From NCBI RefSeq assembly GCF_002706795.1, contig NZ_CP017705.1, positions 2,170,001-2,234,000 on the forward strand: 64,000 nucleotides of DNA, in the 5' to 3' direction. The notes under the pieces are model-generated. The model was not told the origin of the DNA. It was given only the letters and a program-made list of their open reading frames with translations, and made no database searches. Of the stretch, positions 1 to 13,663 are shown in pieces (within the stretch, counting starts at the first letter, position 1; each line of letters opens with the position of its first letter). The position numbers and the translations under genes are program-made. The stretch is from Brevibacillus laterosporus DSM 25. GTDB taxonomy: Bacteria > Bacillota > Bacilli > Brevibacillales > Brevibacillaceae.

Positions 1-2382
<2,382 letters not shown>

Positions 2383-2430
2383 TTGCCTTTATGCTGACTT
2401 TTATTATCCAGTTTTCAGGGAATAAAGATA

Positions 2431-2466
2431 GAAGCTAGTTACCATTTATGGATAACTAGCTTTTTT
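2431..2466 (+). terminator. rRNA operon terminator
   Basis: AAGCTAGTTA and TAACTAGCTT form a 10-bp perfect stem with a short loop followed by a run of T. It lies about 50 nt after the 23S 3' end and also separates the rRNA from the convergent yaaC gene. Confidence 0.85.
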
Positions 2467-2480
2467 GATGTGTTAACAGA

Positions 2481-3512
2481 TTACGTAAGAAGCTGTAATT
2501 GCCGGCCTACCATATATGGAAAAAGCTCCATATGATACGTGCAGAACTTATCTATTAATAGTTTTTCAGCATATTGATGTGACAATACTAGTTCTCCCCA
2601 TAATTCACTTTCATAACGACAAAGCATGCTTAGACCATAGAGTAATAAATAATGATTGGCAAATAGGGCGATAGGCTGATTCTGGATATCATTCCAAAGA
2701 TAAAAATTCCTATTTTGGTCTATTGAAAATAGGGGATGTTCCAATAGAGATACTCGGTCATCACACTCAAAAAGACGTATCCGACTAGAGAAAGAAGAAG
2801 CTGGAGGTAGAGTGAACCTAGCTTTATCGGTGTTTTGTCTAAGTGTACAGAAGGAAGGAAAACTTGCGGATGACTCCTGTTTATTAGTAGCTAAAAACAA
2901 CCGATTTAAATAATGTTGCAAGGTTTCATCTGAATAAGAGAGTGCTCCTTCATCTGCTTGAGGGAGAGTAAACACAAATGGTCGCTCTGTCATGATAGAT
3001 ACAGGCACCCAAGGACTTGATAATTGGAAATATTTCATTTCCTCACGAAGATCAGGTAGTGATAAAAATAGATCACCTACTCGATAACGATCGGATATGG
3101 GACTTATAGAAAGAAGCCGACATAGATGGGGAAAGAAACCTTCCTTTTGAGGTTTCATTTCATCATCCAACAAATGATAAGGGTTTTTTTTAACTTTTCG
3201 TGCGGTAACACCATGCTGTAACATGCGACTGTTCTGGGGATAATCTGGATCTTTGGTAAGAATTAGGCCCTTAAGTAAATGAACGCATCCGTAAAACAAT
3301 AGGAGAGGCTTGATTAATAAAGAACTTTTCTCAGCCATCCCATAAAAATGTCTAGCTTGCATCCAAGTGTATAAAAAACGAGTGCTGTTTTGAAAGGCAT
3401 GCTTTTCAGGATTTGGTAAGCCCATTCTTTGATAAGAAGCAGTAAGAAAAGAACGTGAAGTAGGCTCGGTTTCCATAATAGAAAGCTGTTGCCAGACATC
3501 TTGAAGAGACAT
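2481..3512 (-). CDS. yaaC: YaaC family protein
   Basis: 343-residue protein resembling B. subtilis YaaC, whose biochemical function is unknown. The segment LLLFYGCVHLLKGLILTKDP followed by HGVTARK and DEMKPQKEGFFPHL is the recognisable family core. The start codon is preceded on the minus strand by AAAGGGG at good spacing. It is convergent with the rRNA and divergent from guaB, exactly as in B. subtilis, which supports the assignment. No signal peptide or clear membrane segment is seen. Confidence 0.9.
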   Translation of the reverse strand: MSLQDVWQQLSIMETEPTSRSFLTASYQRMGLPNPEKHAFQNSTRFLYTWMQARHFYGMAEKSSLLIKPLLLFYGCVHLLKGLILTKDPDYPQNSRMLQHGVTARKVKKNPYHLLDDEMKPQKEGFFPHLCRLLSISPISDRYRVGDLFLSLPDLREEMKYFQLSSPWVPVSIMTERPFVFTLPQADEGALSYSDETLQHYLNRLFLATNKQESSASFPSFCTLRQNTDKARFTLPPASSFSSRIRLFECDDRVSLLEHPLFSIDQNRNFYLWNDIQNQPIALFANHYLLLYGLSMLCRYESELWGELVLSHQYAEKLLIDKFCTYHMELFPYMVGRQLQLLT

Positions 3513-3623
3513 GGAAAAATTACCCCTTTATTTTCCGAATATTCATTTTTATAAATACTATTCTTATGTAATCTAAGAAACATTTATATTTTCTCCTATA
3601 AAAGCGAACAATATAAGCATTCC

Positions 3624-3653
3624 TTGACATTAAATTGAGCCGTTTGCTACACT
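3624..3653 (+). promoter_or_regulatory. sigma-A promoter of guaB
   Basis: TTGACA at 3624-3629 and TACACT at 3648-3653 with an 18-bp spacer, about 40 nt upstream of the guaB start. Confidence 0.75.
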
Positions 3654-3687
3654 GATGAAAAGATTTTCGGCTGAAAGGGGTCCTTGA

Positions 3688-5151
<1,464 letters not shown>

Positions 5152-5195
5152 GGATAGAGCAACGATAGGTTTACCAAGCTAAAAAGCAAGGTGAG

Positions 5196-5234
5196 ACAAA
5201 AGGGCTTTCCCATTTGGGAGTCCTTTTGTTTTTT
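5196..5234 (+). terminator. guaB terminator
   Basis: ACAAAAGG paired with CCTTTTGT around a loop with extra pairing, followed by TTTTTT. Confidence 0.8.
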
Positions 5235-5426
5235 ATGCTATCTAAGGAATGAAATATACGATGTAAAAGATCGTATTATCACGAAGGGTTGTAGAATCAG
5301 AAGCTACGTCTCCAAAAAAACAAATAAAATCTGTATCAAAACATCCTATTAGAACGTCAGGTTAAAAGAGGGGATTTTCTGTTGGCTAGCATTACCAGCA
5401 ATTTTTCTCATTGAGATGCGTATGGT

Positions 5427-5455
5427 GCTCTTCAAACAACGGCTTTTAGTATGAT
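5427..5455 (+). promoter_or_regulatory. possible dacA promoter
   Basis: TATGAT at 5450-5455 is a good -10, but the hexamer 17 bp upstream (GCTCTT) is poor. The remainder of the 295-nt gap between the guaB terminator and dacA (5235-5529) shows no gene. Confidence 0.3.
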
Positions 5456-5529
5456 AGACTAAAGACTGTGTTCAACAGGAAAAAAGAAAAAAAAGGATAT
5501 TTTTAAAAAGTAGGGGAGTGATTGTAGAC

Positions 5530-6825
5530 ATGATGCAAAAATGGACAGCGAGAGTAAACAAACTTTTATTGGCTGGTGCGATTGGAATGCTATCCATTGT
5601 TGGGGGAGCAATGCAGGCTTCTGCTGCTGACACGCCTGCCAATCTTGATTTAGTGGCGAGTTCAGCAATTCTAGTAGAAGCATCAACGGGAAAGATTTTG
5701 TATAGTAAAAATCCAGACACTCCATTGCCACCAGCTAGTATGACTAAAATGATGACTGAGTATCTGGTATTAGAGGCTATTAAAAAAGGAAAAATTAAAG
5801 AGGATGAACTTGTACCTGTTAGTGACTATGCTTTCTTTATTGCTAAAATAAAGGACTCCTCAGGCGTGTACTTAAATGCTGGGGAAAGTCACAAGGTAAG
5901 TGAACTATATAAAGCCATGGCGATTGCCTCAGCTAACGATGCTACAGCACTGTTAGCAGAAAAGATTGGTGGATCTGAAGCCAATTTTGTAGACATGATG
6001 AATAAAAAAGCCCAAGAGCTGGGGATGAAAAATACGTTTTTTGTTACATCAACTGGTTTGCCTGCTAATGAATTAGGCCCTTTTAAACCAGCCGATACAA
6101 GCAAGGATAATGTGATGTCTGCGCGTGATGCAGCTATCCTGGCAGATCATTTAGTGACTGATTATCCTGAGGCATTAAAAATTTCTAACATACCGCGCTG
6201 GGTGTTCCGTGAGGGTCAAAAAGATGAAATCAAGCTAGCAAACAATAACTGGATGCTTCCAGGTTTGCCAAATGAAACACTTGGGGTAGATGGTCTTAAG
6301 ACTGGTTATACGGATGCAGCAGGCTATTGCTTTACAGGAACAGCTTATCGTGATGGAATGCGCTTAATCACAGTTGTTATGGGAGCTAAAACAAAAACAA
6401 GTCGTTTTGAAGAAACGAAAAAGTTATTAAATTATGGATATAGCACCTACAAAGCTACAGAGAAGCTGGGAAAAGGCGTACCTGTACCAGGATTTGAAAA
6501 TGCACCAGTTAAAAAGGGTGTAGCTCTAGAAGTTCCAGTTATTACCACCAAATCAGTTAATGTTGTGGGTAAAATTGGAGAAGAAGCTAAAGCAACGCCT
6601 CGTGTCGAGTATAAAGTTTTGACGGCTCCTATTAAAAAAGGTGATGTTATTGGTACCGTCCACCTTGATACAGAAGGGAAAAGCGATTATTTGATGCCAA
6701 GTAATCTAAAGGGCGGAGTAGATTTGATAGCTGCTGAAGATGTAGAAGAAGGTAGCTGGATTCGCCTATTCTTTAGAAGTATCTTTGAATTTATCGCTAA
6801 TCTGTTTAAAAGTATTGTTGGCTAA
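5530..6825 (+). CDS. dacA: D-alanyl-D-alanine carboxypeptidase (PBP5 type)
   Basis: Low-molecular-weight penicillin-binding protein that removes the terminal D-Ala from peptidoglycan stem peptides outside the membrane. An N-terminal signal peptide (about residues 1-32, ending near QASA) precedes the serine transpeptidase-like domain. The three active-site motifs are visible: SMTK (Ser70, Lys73), SAND, and KTG in GLKTGYTDAAG. A C-terminal beta-rich domain ends in an amphipathic membrane anchor (IRLFFRSIFEFIANLFKSIVG). A GTG at 5518 lies inside the Shine-Dalgarno TAGGGGAG, so the ATG at 5530 (or 5533) is the likelier start, giving 431 residues. Confidence 0.95.
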   Translation: MMQKWTARVNKLLLAGAIGMLSIVGGAMQASAADTPANLDLVASSAILVEASTGKILYSKNPDTPLPPASMTKMMTEYLVLEAIKKGKIKEDELVPVSDYAFFIAKIKDSSGVYLNAGESHKVSELYKAMAIASANDATALLAEKIGGSEANFVDMMNKKAQELGMKNTFFVTSTGLPANELGPFKPADTSKDNVMSARDAAILADHLVTDYPEALKISNIPRWVFREGQKDEIKLANNNWMLPGLPNETLGVDGLKTGYTDAAGYCFTGTAYRDGMRLITVVMGAKTKTSRFEETKKLLNYGYSTYKATEKLGKGVPVPGFENAPVKKGVALEVPVITTKSVNVVGKIGEEAKATPRVEYKVLTAPIKKGDVIGTVHLDTEGKSDYLMPSNLKGGVDLIAAEDVEEGSWIRLFFRSIFEFIANLFKSIVG

Positions 6826-6890
6826 TGAAGCAGAGGTAGCGTTGCGAGCAATAGAACTTTAAAAGAAGGCAAATATTCTGTCAAGATATG

Positions 6891-6919
6891 TTGTCTACTT
6901 TTTCTGATTGGTTTACAAT
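6891..6919 (+). promoter_or_regulatory. sigma-A promoter of pdxST
   Basis: TTGTCT at 6891-6896 and TACAAT at 6914-6919, spacer 17 bp. Confidence 0.7.
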
Positions 6920-6981
6920 AAAAACAATGTTTCAAATCTAATCCTTTTGTAGGGATGTTCACTTATAGGGGAGGCTCACTG

Positions 6982-7866
6982 ATGGTACAGGTAGGTACAG
7001 ATCGTGTTAAACGTGGAATGGCAGAAATGCAAAAAGGCGGCGTAATTATGGACGTTGTCAACGCTGAGCAAGCTAAGATTGCGGAAGCTGCGGGTGCAGT
7101 AGCCGTTATGGCACTGGAACGCGTTCCATCTGATATTCGTGCGGCCGGTGGCGTAGCGCGCATGGCTGATCTAGGAATTGTAGAGGAAGTATTAAAATCC
7201 GTCACGATTCCTGTAATGGCAAAAGCACGTATTGGTCATTTTGTAGAAGCACGTGTCCTGGAATCTATGGGAGTAGATTATCTTGATGAAAGTGAAGTAC
7301 TTACTCCTGCTGATGACTTGTACCATATTAATAAAAAAGATTTCACAGTGCCATTTGTCTGTGGTGCGCGTGATTTAGGTGAAGCTCTTCGTCGTATCGG
7401 AGAAGGTGCATCTATGATTCGTACAAAAGGGGAGCCAGGAACAGGAAACATTGTTGAGGCTGTTCGCCATATGCGTACGATGCAAGCGCAAATCCGTAAA
7501 GTACAGAGCATGTCTTATGATGAATTAATGGCTGAAGCGAAAAATCTTGGAGCTCCGTATGAATTGTTGGAGCAAATTCACAAAACAGGAAAGCTTCCTG
7601 TTGTAAACTTCGCTGCCGGTGGTGTTGCAACACCAGCTGATGCTGCTTTGATGATGCAACTAGGTGCGGATGGCGTATTCGTAGGTTCCGGTATCTTTAA
7701 ATCCGAGAATCCTGAAAAATTCGCTCGTGCTATTGTAGAAGCAACAACACACTACACTGATTACGAATTGATTGCACGCGTTTCTAAAGACCTTGGTTCT
7801 GCGATGACAGGAATCGAAATTTCTAAGTTGCCGCAAGCTGAGCGCATGCAAGAGCGCGGTTGGTAA
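6982..7866 (+). CDS. pdxS: pyridoxal 5'-phosphate synthase, synthase subunit
   Basis: Lyase subunit of the PdxS-PdxT complex that makes PLP from ribose 5-phosphate, glyceraldehyde 3-phosphate and ammonia. The protein is 294 residues, identical in length to B. subtilis PdxS. The two catalytic lysines are seen in [10 protein letters not shown] and [10 protein letters not shown], and the phosphate-binding [23 protein letters not shown] is intact. The ATG at 6982 follows GGGGAGG at ideal spacing; an upstream in-frame codon at 6955 lacks a binding site. It is co-transcribed with pdxT, one base apart. Confidence 0.98.
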   Translation: MVQVGTDRVKRGMAEMQKGGVIMDVVNAEQAKIAEAAGAVAVMALERVPSDIRAAGGVARMADLGIVEEVLKSVTIPVMAKARIGHFVEARVLESMGVDYLDESEVLTPADDLYHINKKDFTVPFVCGARDLGEALRRIGEGASMIRTKGEPGTGNIVEAVRHMRTMQAQIRKVQSMSYDELMAEAKNLGAPYELLEQIHKTGKLPVVNFAAGGVATPADAALMMQLGADGVFVGSGIFKSENPEKFARAIVEATTHYTDYELIARVSKDLGSAMTGIEISKLPQAERMQERGW

Positions 7867-7867
7867 T

Positions 7868-8470
7868 ATGAGCAAGCCAAGAATCGGTGTTCTCGCCCTA
7901 CAAGGTGCGGTTGCAGAACATATGCGCATGCTTGAGTTAGCAGGTGCGGAAGCTACCGCAATTAAAAAGGTGGACGAGCTATCTGAGATAGATGGCTTGG
8001 TCATTCCGGGTGGCGAGAGTACAACTATAAGCAAACTCATGCATAAATACGGCTTTATGGACGCTATTCGTCAGTTTGCGAATGAGAAGAAGCCTGTGTT
8101 TGGAACATGTGCAGGTGCTATCTTACTTGCAAATGAAATTGAGTATGCACCAGAAGCTCATCTAGGTTTAATGGAAATGAAAGTGGCGCGAAATGCTTTT
8201 GGACGACAAAAGGAAAGCTTTGAAATCAAGATGCCAATTGCTGGCGTAGCTTCTGACTTTCCAACTGTCTTTATCCGTGCGCCTCTTATCCTAAAAGTCG
8301 GCGATAAAGGCGAAGTGTTAGCGAAACATGAAGAAAATATCGTATCTGCTCGTCAAGGGCAATTTTTAGCGGCATCCTTTCATCCAGAACTAACAGATGA
8401 TTATCGAATGCATAAATATTTTGTAGGCATGGTGAAAGAATATCTAACAACAGGGAAAGCATCCGTATAG
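7868..8470 (+). CDS. pdxT: pyridoxal 5'-phosphate synthase, glutaminase subunit
   Basis: Class I glutamine amidotransferase that feeds ammonia to PdxS. The 200-residue protein has the nucleophile elbow FGTCAGAILLA (Cys near residue 79), the GGESTT oxyanion segment, and the catalytic His-Glu pair in FHPELTDD. It starts one nucleotide after the pdxS stop, so the two are translated from one message. Confidence 0.97.
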   Translation: MSKPRIGVLALQGAVAEHMRMLELAGAEATAIKKVDELSEIDGLVIPGGESTTISKLMHKYGFMDAIRQFANEKKPVFGTCAGAILLANEIEYAPEAHLGLMEMKVARNAFGRQKESFEIKMPIAGVASDFPTVFIRAPLILKVGDKGEVLAKHEENIVSARQGQFLAASFHPELTDDYRMHKYFVGMVKEYLTTGKASV

Positions 8471-8486
8471 GGTGCTTTCTTCTTTT
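8455..8486 (+). terminator. pdxST terminator, overlapping the pdxT stop
   Basis: GAAAGCATCC at 8455-8464 pairs with GGGTGCTTTC at 8470-8479 (one G-T pair), followed by TTCTTTT. The 5' arm encodes the last residues of PdxT. Confidence 0.75.
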
Positions 8487-8527
8487 CAAAATAAAACAGA
8501 GCGTGTAAAATGAACATAGAGCATTGT

Positions 8528-8556
8528 TTGCAATTGATTACATCATGTAGTACATT
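8528..8556 (+). promoter_or_regulatory. promoter of serS leader
   Basis: TTGCAA at 8528-8533 and TACATT at 8551-8556 with a 17-bp spacer, upstream of the T-box leader. Confidence 0.55.
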
Positions 8557-8599
8557 TAATAACAAGAAAAACACCCATAAAGAACATGTTGATAAGAAA

Positions 8600-8845
8600 T
8601 AGTACTCTGTTTTTATTGGTTAAGAGAGTCGATGGTTGGTGCGAATCGACCCAATGGGCAGAAGAATCCATCTTTGAGTGGTAAAGGACATAACTTTGCC
8701 CGGTCGTGCGTACCGTTATTTACGTGGAATGAAGAGGATAAGACTAGCTTGTTTGATTTAGGCGGGCTATATGGCTTATCAATGAGGGTGGCAACGCGGA
8801 GTTAACATTCGTCCCTAGTAGATGGGATGGGTGTTTTTTATTTTG
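8600..8845 (+). promoter_or_regulatory. T-box riboswitch of serS
   Basis: The conserved T-box core AGGGTGGCAACGCGG is at 8785-8799, with the antiterminator/terminator region after it. ACATTCGTCCC can pair with GGGATGGGTGT and is followed by TTTTTT at about 8834-8839. The upstream stem I region (about 8620-8700) contains a UCC that could be the serine specifier codon; I did not fold the RNA to prove it. In this family uncharged cognate tRNA stabilises the antiterminator and allows read-through into the synthetase gene. Confidence 0.88.
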
Positions 8846-8868
8846 TCTAAAATTTGGAGGGGTTTTAC

Positions 8869-10152
8869 ATGTTAGACGTAAAAATACTGCGTCAAGATAT
8901 TGAAGAAGTAAGACGTCGATTGACGCACCGTAACGAGGATATCTCCGCACTGGATCAGTTTGCAGAAGTGGATGAAAAACGTAGACAGCTTATTCAAGAA
9001 GGGGATACGCTAAAAAATAAACGTAATACAGTATCAGAGCAAGTAGCCGTATTAAAGCGTAATAAAGAGAATGCAGATCATCTGATTTCTGAGATGAAGC
9101 AAGTTAATGAACGCATTAAGGCGTTGGATGAAGAACTGCGTGAGTTAGACGAACAGCTAAATATCATTCTATTAAGCCTTCCTAATTTGCCACATGAAAG
9201 CACGCCAATAGGTACAACAGAAGATGATAACGCAGTGCATCGGATGTGGGGAGAAGTTCCAACCTTCAGCTTCGAACCAAAGCCACATTGGGAAGTAGCC
9301 GATGCGTTAGGTATTCTTGATTTTGAAACAGCGTCCAAAGTTACAGGAAGCCGTTTTGTTTTCTATAAAGGCATGGGTGCTCGCTTAGAGCGTGCCCTAA
9401 TGAACTTTATGATGGATCTTCATGCAGACAAGCATGGATACGAAGAAGTATTACCACCATATATGGTTAATCGCGCTAGCATGACCGGGACAGGACAATT
9501 GCCTAAGTTTGAAGAGGATGCTTTTAAGGTAGATGGAGTTGATTATTTCTTGATCCCAACTTCTGAAGTACCTGTTACCAATATGCATCGTGACGAGATT
9601 ATTGACGTCGCTCAACTACCGCTTAAATACAATGCATTCAGTGCATGCTTCCGTTCTGAGGCGGGGTCAGCAGGACGTGATACACGTGGATTAATTCGCC
9701 AGCATCAGTTTAATAAGGTTGAACTTGTGAAGTTCGTGAAACCTGAGGATTCATATGAAGAGCTAGAAAAGCTGGTAAACAATGCGGAAACCGTGTTGCA
9801 AATGCTTGGCTTGCCATACCGTGTCATGAGCATGTGTACAGGTGACCTTGGTTTTACAGCTGCGAAAAAGTACGATTTGGAAGTATGGCTTGCAAGCTAT
9901 AGCACCTACCGTGAGATTTCTTCTTGTTCTAATTTTGAGGATTTCCAAGCTCGTCGTGCAAATATTCGTTTCCGTCGCGATGCAAAAAGCAAACCGGAAT
10001 TCGTGCATACAATGAATGGCTCTGGTTTGGCATTAGGTCGTACAGTAGCAGCTATTCTGGAAAACTTCCAACAAGCAGATGGCTCTGTTGTGATTCCAGA
10101 AGTATTGCGTCCTTACATGGGTGGAGTAGAACGAATTACAGCTAAGAAATAA
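8869..10152 (+). CDS. serS: seryl-tRNA synthetase
   Basis: Charges tRNA-Ser with serine (class II synthetase). The 427-residue protein has an N-terminal two-helix coiled-coil tRNA-binding arm (about residues 25-105) and a catalytic core with motif 2 in [21 protein letters not shown] and motif 3 in [17 protein letters not shown]. The ATG at 8869 follows GGAGGGG at 6 nt. Expression is controlled by the T-box leader immediately upstream. Confidence 0.98.
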   Translation: MLDVKILRQDIEEVRRRLTHRNEDISALDQFAEVDEKRRQLIQEGDTLKNKRNTVSEQVAVLKRNKENADHLISEMKQVNERIKALDEELRELDEQLNIILLSLPNLPHESTPIGTTEDDNAVHRMWGEVPTFSFEPKPHWEVADALGILDFETASKVTGSRFVFYKGMGARLERALMNFMMDLHADKHGYEEVLPPYMVNRASMTGTGQLPKFEEDAFKVDGVDYFLIPTSEVPVTNMHRDEIIDVAQLPLKYNAFSACFRSEAGSAGRDTRGLIRQHQFNKVELVKFVKPEDSYEELEKLVNNAETVLQMLGLPYRVMSMCTGDLGFTAAKKYDLEVWLASYSTYREISSCSNFEDFQARRANIRFRRDAKSKPEFVHTMNGSGLALGRTVAAILENFQQADGSVVIPEVLRPYMGGVERITAKK

Positions 10153-10200
10153 CAGAGTAGGTACTGTTTAATGGCTGTATAAAACTTCATAGGTAAAAGC

Positions 10201-10243
10201 AAAACTGGTAGTCGTCTATTCAATAGACAGCTACCAGTTTTTT
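10201..10243 (+). terminator. serS terminator
   Basis: AAAACTGGTAG pairs with CTACCAGTTTT around an internal GTCTATTCAATAGAC hairpin, followed by T residues. Confidence 0.8.
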
Positions 10244-10327
10244 ATGGTTTTTAGCATCGTAAAAAGCAATTGGAATAAGAATTTTTATGATAAAAAAGAA
10301 TTTATTGGAAAATAATTTTAAAAAAGA

Positions 10328-10357
10328 TTGTCAATTCAGAACTAACTGTTATATATT
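10328..10357 (+). promoter_or_regulatory. possible promoter of the CxxC mini-protein
   Basis: TTGTCA at 10328-10333 with TATATA or TATATT 16-18 bp downstream. A second -10-like TATAAT lies at 10380-10385 without a good -35. Confidence 0.4.
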
Positions 10358-10417
10358 AATTCATATAAAAGATTATTGTTATAATACAGAATTACTACAG
10401 GATAAGGAGGATGGAAG

Positions 10418-10570
10418 ATGGACTGCTACAAATGCAATGGAAATGGCGAAAATGACTGCCCGCATTGTAAGGGAAAAGGTCATACACACGAAGGGGATTA
10501 CTGTGTCTCATGCCAAGGACATGGTTGTATAAGTTGTTGTACATGTAGTGGATCAGGATTAGTTGAATAA
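10418..10570 (+). CDS. 50-residue DnaJ zinc-finger-like protein
   Basis: The ATG follows GATAAGGAGGATGGAAG, a strong Shine-Dalgarno sequence at good spacing, and the frame closes with TAA at 10568. The product has four CxxC units, three followed by G-x-G: CYKCNGNG, CPHCKGKG, CVSCQGHG and CCTCSGSG. This is the zinc-binding repeat pattern of the DnaJ cysteine-rich domain, which binds two zinc ions, but there is no J-domain or substrate-binding domain. Known proteins with stand-alone repeats of this type are small folding or assembly helpers; the role here is not known. It sits 34 nt ahead of the malate synthase start and may be co-transcribed with it. The longer overlapping frame at 10287-10532 has no binding site and is not real. 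Confidence 0.8.
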   Translation: MDCYKCNGNGENDCPHCKGKGHTHEGDYCVSCQGHGCISCCTCSGSGLVE

Positions 10571-10603
10571 GTGGAGGTAGTTACACGGAGGGGAGTGTTG
10601 AAA

Positions 10604-12217
10604 ATGGAAAGAATTTTGACTGAAATTCAACCGTATCCAGCTGGTGTTCAGATTACTGGAGAGATGAATGAGCGGTATCAAGAAATATTGACACCAGATG
10701 CATTGAGTTTTCTAGCTGATCTATCAAGAACATTTGAGGTGAGACGACAGGAGCTTTTGCTAAAGAGAGAAAAACGACAACAGGAATTTGATCAGGGAAT
10801 GATGCCCCACTTTTTAGAGGAAACCAAAGACATTCGAGAAGCGGATTGGACGATTGCCCCTATTCCTGCTGATTTACAGGATCGTCGGGTTGAAATTACT
10901 GGCCCCACCTCAGATCGGAAAATGGTCATCAACGCTTGTAACTCAGGAGCTAAAGCTTTTATGGCCGATTTTGAAGATGCCAATTCACCTTCTTGGAGAA
11001 ATACGATAGAAGGTCAAATCAACATGAGAGATGTCATTAACCGTACCATTTCCTTTACTAGTAAAGAGGGGAAATCATATCAGCTACATGAGCAGATTAC
11101 TACATTGTTAGTGAGACCACGTGGCTGGCACTTACAAGAGAAGCATATTTATGTAGATGGTCACCCTATGTCAGCTAGTTTTGTGGACTTTGGTCTCTAT
11201 TTTTATCACAATGCCAAAAAGCTATTGGAAATAGGATCGGGTCCTTATTTTTATCTTCCGAAGATAGAAGGGCACGAAGAAGCAAGGCTATGGAATGATG
11301 TTTTCGTATTCGCCCAACAAAGGCTAGGAATTGAACAAGGTACGATTAAGGCAACAGTGCTCATAGAAACGATTCTTGCTAGCTTTGAGATGGATGAAAT
11401 TCTGTATGAACTACGAGATCACAGTGCTGGACTTAACTGTGGACGATGGGATTATATTTTTAGTTTTATCAAAAAATTCCGCAAAAACAAAAGGATAATA
11501 TTCCCTGATCGTGCTCAAGTAACCATGGCTGTTCCTTTTATGAAAGCTTATTGCGATCTAACCATTCAGACATGCCATAAACGAAATGCTCATGCAATGG
11601 GGGGAATGGCAGCACAGATTCCTGTTCGTAATGATGTATTGGCCAATGAAGCTGCCTTCGAGAAGGTAAGGCTGGATAAAGAAAGGGAGGCACTAGCAGG
11701 TCATGATGGTACATGGGTTGCCCATCCTGGTCTTGTGCCAGTTGCAATGAGTGTATTTGATCAAATCATGCCTTCTGCTAATCAACTACATCTAAAGAGA
11801 ACCGACGTACAGGTATGTCCAGCAGACTTATTAGCTGTTCCAGAGGGTACGATTACAGAGCAGGGGTTACGGACAAATATCAGTGTAGCTATTCAATATG
11901 TTGAGGCGTGGCTGAGGGGAATGGGTGCAGTGCCCATTAACAATCTCATGGAGGATGCGGCTACGGCGGAGATATCTCGTGCCCAAGTATGGCAATGGAT
12001 TCGGCATCCCGATGGAATAGTAACAGATGGTCGTAAAATCACATGGGAATGGGTAGAGGAATTGATCCATGAAGAAATCGCTACCTTACAGCAGGAAATC
12101 GGTTCTGAACGCTTTGAGGCAGGGGAGTTTTCAAGAGCAATTGCTTTGTTTAAAGAAGTCGTTCAGGCGGAAAAATTTATGCCTTTCATTACGATACCAG
12201 CGTATGAGCACATCTAA
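10604..12217 (+). CDS. aceB: malate synthase A
   Basis: Condenses glyoxylate with acetyl-CoA to malate, the second glyoxylate-shunt step. 537 residues, typical of the malate synthase A class. The signature [13 protein letters not shown] is present, as are the catalytic-region segments [12 protein letters not shown] and [17 protein letters not shown]. An upstream GTG (10571) would add 11 residues, but the ATG at 10604 follows GGAGGGGAG at about 8 nt and gives a family-like N-terminus. Isocitrate lyase follows after 23 nt, so the two form one operon. Confidence 0.96.
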   Translation: MERILTEIQPYPAGVQITGEMNERYQEILTPDALSFLADLSRTFEVRRQELLLKREKRQQEFDQGMMPHFLEETKDIREADWTIAPIPADLQDRRVEITGPTSDRKMVINACNSGAKAFMADFEDANSPSWRNTIEGQINMRDVINRTISFTSKEGKSYQLHEQITTLLVRPRGWHLQEKHIYVDGHPMSASFVDFGLYFYHNAKKLLEIGSGPYFYLPKIEGHEEARLWNDVFVFAQQRLGIEQGTIKATVLIETILASFEMDEILYELRDHSAGLNCGRWDYIFSFIKKFRKNKRIIFPDRAQVTMAVPFMKAYCDLTIQTCHKRNAHAMGGMAAQIPVRNDVLANEAAFEKVRLDKEREALAGHDGTWVAHPGLVPVAMSVFDQIMPSANQLHLKRTDVQVCPADLLAVPEGTITEQGLRTNISVAIQYVEAWLRGMGAVPINNLMEDAATAEISRAQVWQWIRHPDGIVTDGRKITWEWVEELIHEEIATLQQEIGSERFEAGEFSRAIALFKEVVQAEKFMPFITIPAYEHI

Positions 12218-12240
12218 AAAAGGAAGAGGAGTGGGGAGCA

Positions 12241-13524
12241 ATGACCAAATTGAAGCAAATCAAGGAATTGGAACAGTCTTGGGAGTCTAAACGTTGGGAA
12301 GAAATTACGAGACCTTATTCGGCTGAGGAAGTAGTACGCTTACGTGGTTCTATTCAAGTCGAACATACATTGGCAAAGCTGGGAGCAGATCGACTTTGGA
12401 ATCTGCTTCATACCGAGGACTATGTTCATGCACTAGGGGCTTTAACGGGAAATCAAGCGATCCAGCAAGTGAAGGCCGGGTTAAAAGCCATCTATTTAAG
12501 CGGATGGCAAGTCGCTGCTGATGCCAACCTATCTGGTCACATGTATCCCGATCAAAGCTTATATCCAGCTAACAGTGTGCCACAAGTGGTAAAAAGAATT
12601 AATCAAGCCTTCCAGCGGGCAGATCAAATTTCTCATTCGGAAGGAAAAGAAGACATCAACTGGTTTGCACCAATCGTAGCCGATGCGGAAGCTGGGTTTG
12701 GTGGGCCACTTAATGTATTTGAATTAATGAAAGCCATGATTGAGGCGGGCGCTGCAGGTGTTCATTTTGAGGATCAATTAGCTTCTGAGAAAAAATGTGG
12801 TCATATGGGAGGAAAAGTCTTAATTCCTACTCAAGCAGCCGTCAGAAATTTGGTAGCCGCACGATTTGCTGCTGATGTAATGGGGGTGCCAACCATAGTG
12901 GTAGCTCGTACCGATGCCAATGGCGCTTACCTACTTACAAGTGACATTGATCCGAAAGATCAGGAATTTTTGACAGGGGATCGTACAGCGGAAGGATTCT
13001 ATCAAATACGTGGAGGACTAGATGCAGCGATTGCCAGAGGACTAGCATATGCTCCTTATGCAGATCTTATTTGGTGCGAGACGTCAGAGCCTAATTTAGA
13101 AGAAGCTAAACGTTTTGCCGAAGCCATTCATGAGAAATATCCAAACAAATTATTAGCCTATAATTGCTCACCATCCTTCAATTGGAAAAAGAAACTAGAT
13201 GAGGATACCATCGCTTCCTTCCAGCAGGAAATCGGGAAGATGGGGTATAAGTTCCAATTTGTTACCCTGGCTGGTTTCCATGCGCTTAACCACAGTATGT
13301 TTGAGCTAGCTCACGGCTATCGAGATCGAGGAATGGCGGCTTACTCAGAGTTACAGCAAGAAGAGTTTGCTAGTGAGCAAAAGGGGTATACCGCAACAAG
13401 GCATCAACGTGAAGTAGGAACAGGATATTTCGACGAAGTTGCACAAGTCATCTCAGGCGGTAATTCTTCTACGACTGCCTTGCATGGATCAACAGAAGAA
13501 GAACAATTTTCAGGTAGTAGATAG
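12241..13524 (+). CDS. aceA: isocitrate lyase
   Basis: Cleaves isocitrate into succinate and glyoxylate, diverting carbon past the decarboxylation steps of the TCA cycle during growth on acetate or fatty acids. 427 residues, as in the short bacterial class. The signature KKCGHMGGK lies at residues 184-192, with catalytic Cys186. Substrate and Mg-binding segments include [10 protein letters not shown] and [12 protein letters not shown]. It has a strong AGGAGTGGGGAG binding site. B. subtilis lacks this pathway, so the aceBA pair is lineage-specific content at this locus. Confidence 0.97.
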   Translation: MTKLKQIKELEQSWESKRWEEITRPYSAEEVVRLRGSIQVEHTLAKLGADRLWNLLHTEDYVHALGALTGNQAIQQVKAGLKAIYLSGWQVAADANLSGHMYPDQSLYPANSVPQVVKRINQAFQRADQISHSEGKEDINWFAPIVADAEAGFGGPLNVFELMKAMIEAGAAGVHFEDQLASEKKCGHMGGKVLIPTQAAVRNLVAARFAADVMGVPTIVVARTDANGAYLLTSDIDPKDQEFLTGDRTAEGFYQIRGGLDAAIARGLAYAPYADLIWCETSEPNLEEAKRFAEAIHEKYPNKLLAYNCSPSFNWKKKLDEDTIASFQQEIGKMGYKFQFVTLAGFHALNHSMFELAHGYRDRGMAAYSELQQEEFASEQKGYTATRHQREVGTGYFDEVAQVISGGNSSTTALHGSTEEEQFSGSR

Positions 13525-13663
13525 GAGAGAGAGTTTGGCTATAATCTAGTACAATGTGGTACAAACAGGCTACATGCATACAGAAAAAAGAGCAGGTTCC
13601 TTTAAAAAGATAACCTGCTCTTTTTCTATTTGGTGGCGGAGATATCCATGTAGACTTATTCAT
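13469..13663 (-). CDS. possible small ORF antisense to aceA 3' end
   Basis: On the minus strand an ATG at 13663 follows AAGGAGGAATTTCCA, a consensus binding site at correct spacing, and opens 64 codons. However, about 40 nt in, the frame runs through the aceA terminator hairpin, which is also followed by T residues in this direction. The frame then reads back into aceA. The sequence is unlike any family I know. It could be a decayed gene start or a short antisense transcript. Low confidence that a protein is made. Confidence 0.2.
   Translation of the reverse strand: MNKSTWISPPPNRKRAGYLFKGTCSFFCMHVACLYHIVLDYSQTLSPIYYLKIVLLLLIHARQS
13584..13625. terminator. bidirectional terminator after aceA
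   Basis: AAAAAGAGCAGGTT pairs with AACCTGCTCTTTTT around a short AT-rich loop; T runs occur on both strands. Confidence 0.85.

Noticed and set aside
10287-10532. 81-codon frame overlapping the CxxC mini-protein
   Set aside because: No Shine-Dalgarno sequence. The +1-shifted frame starting at 10418 has a strong one and a clear domain pattern.
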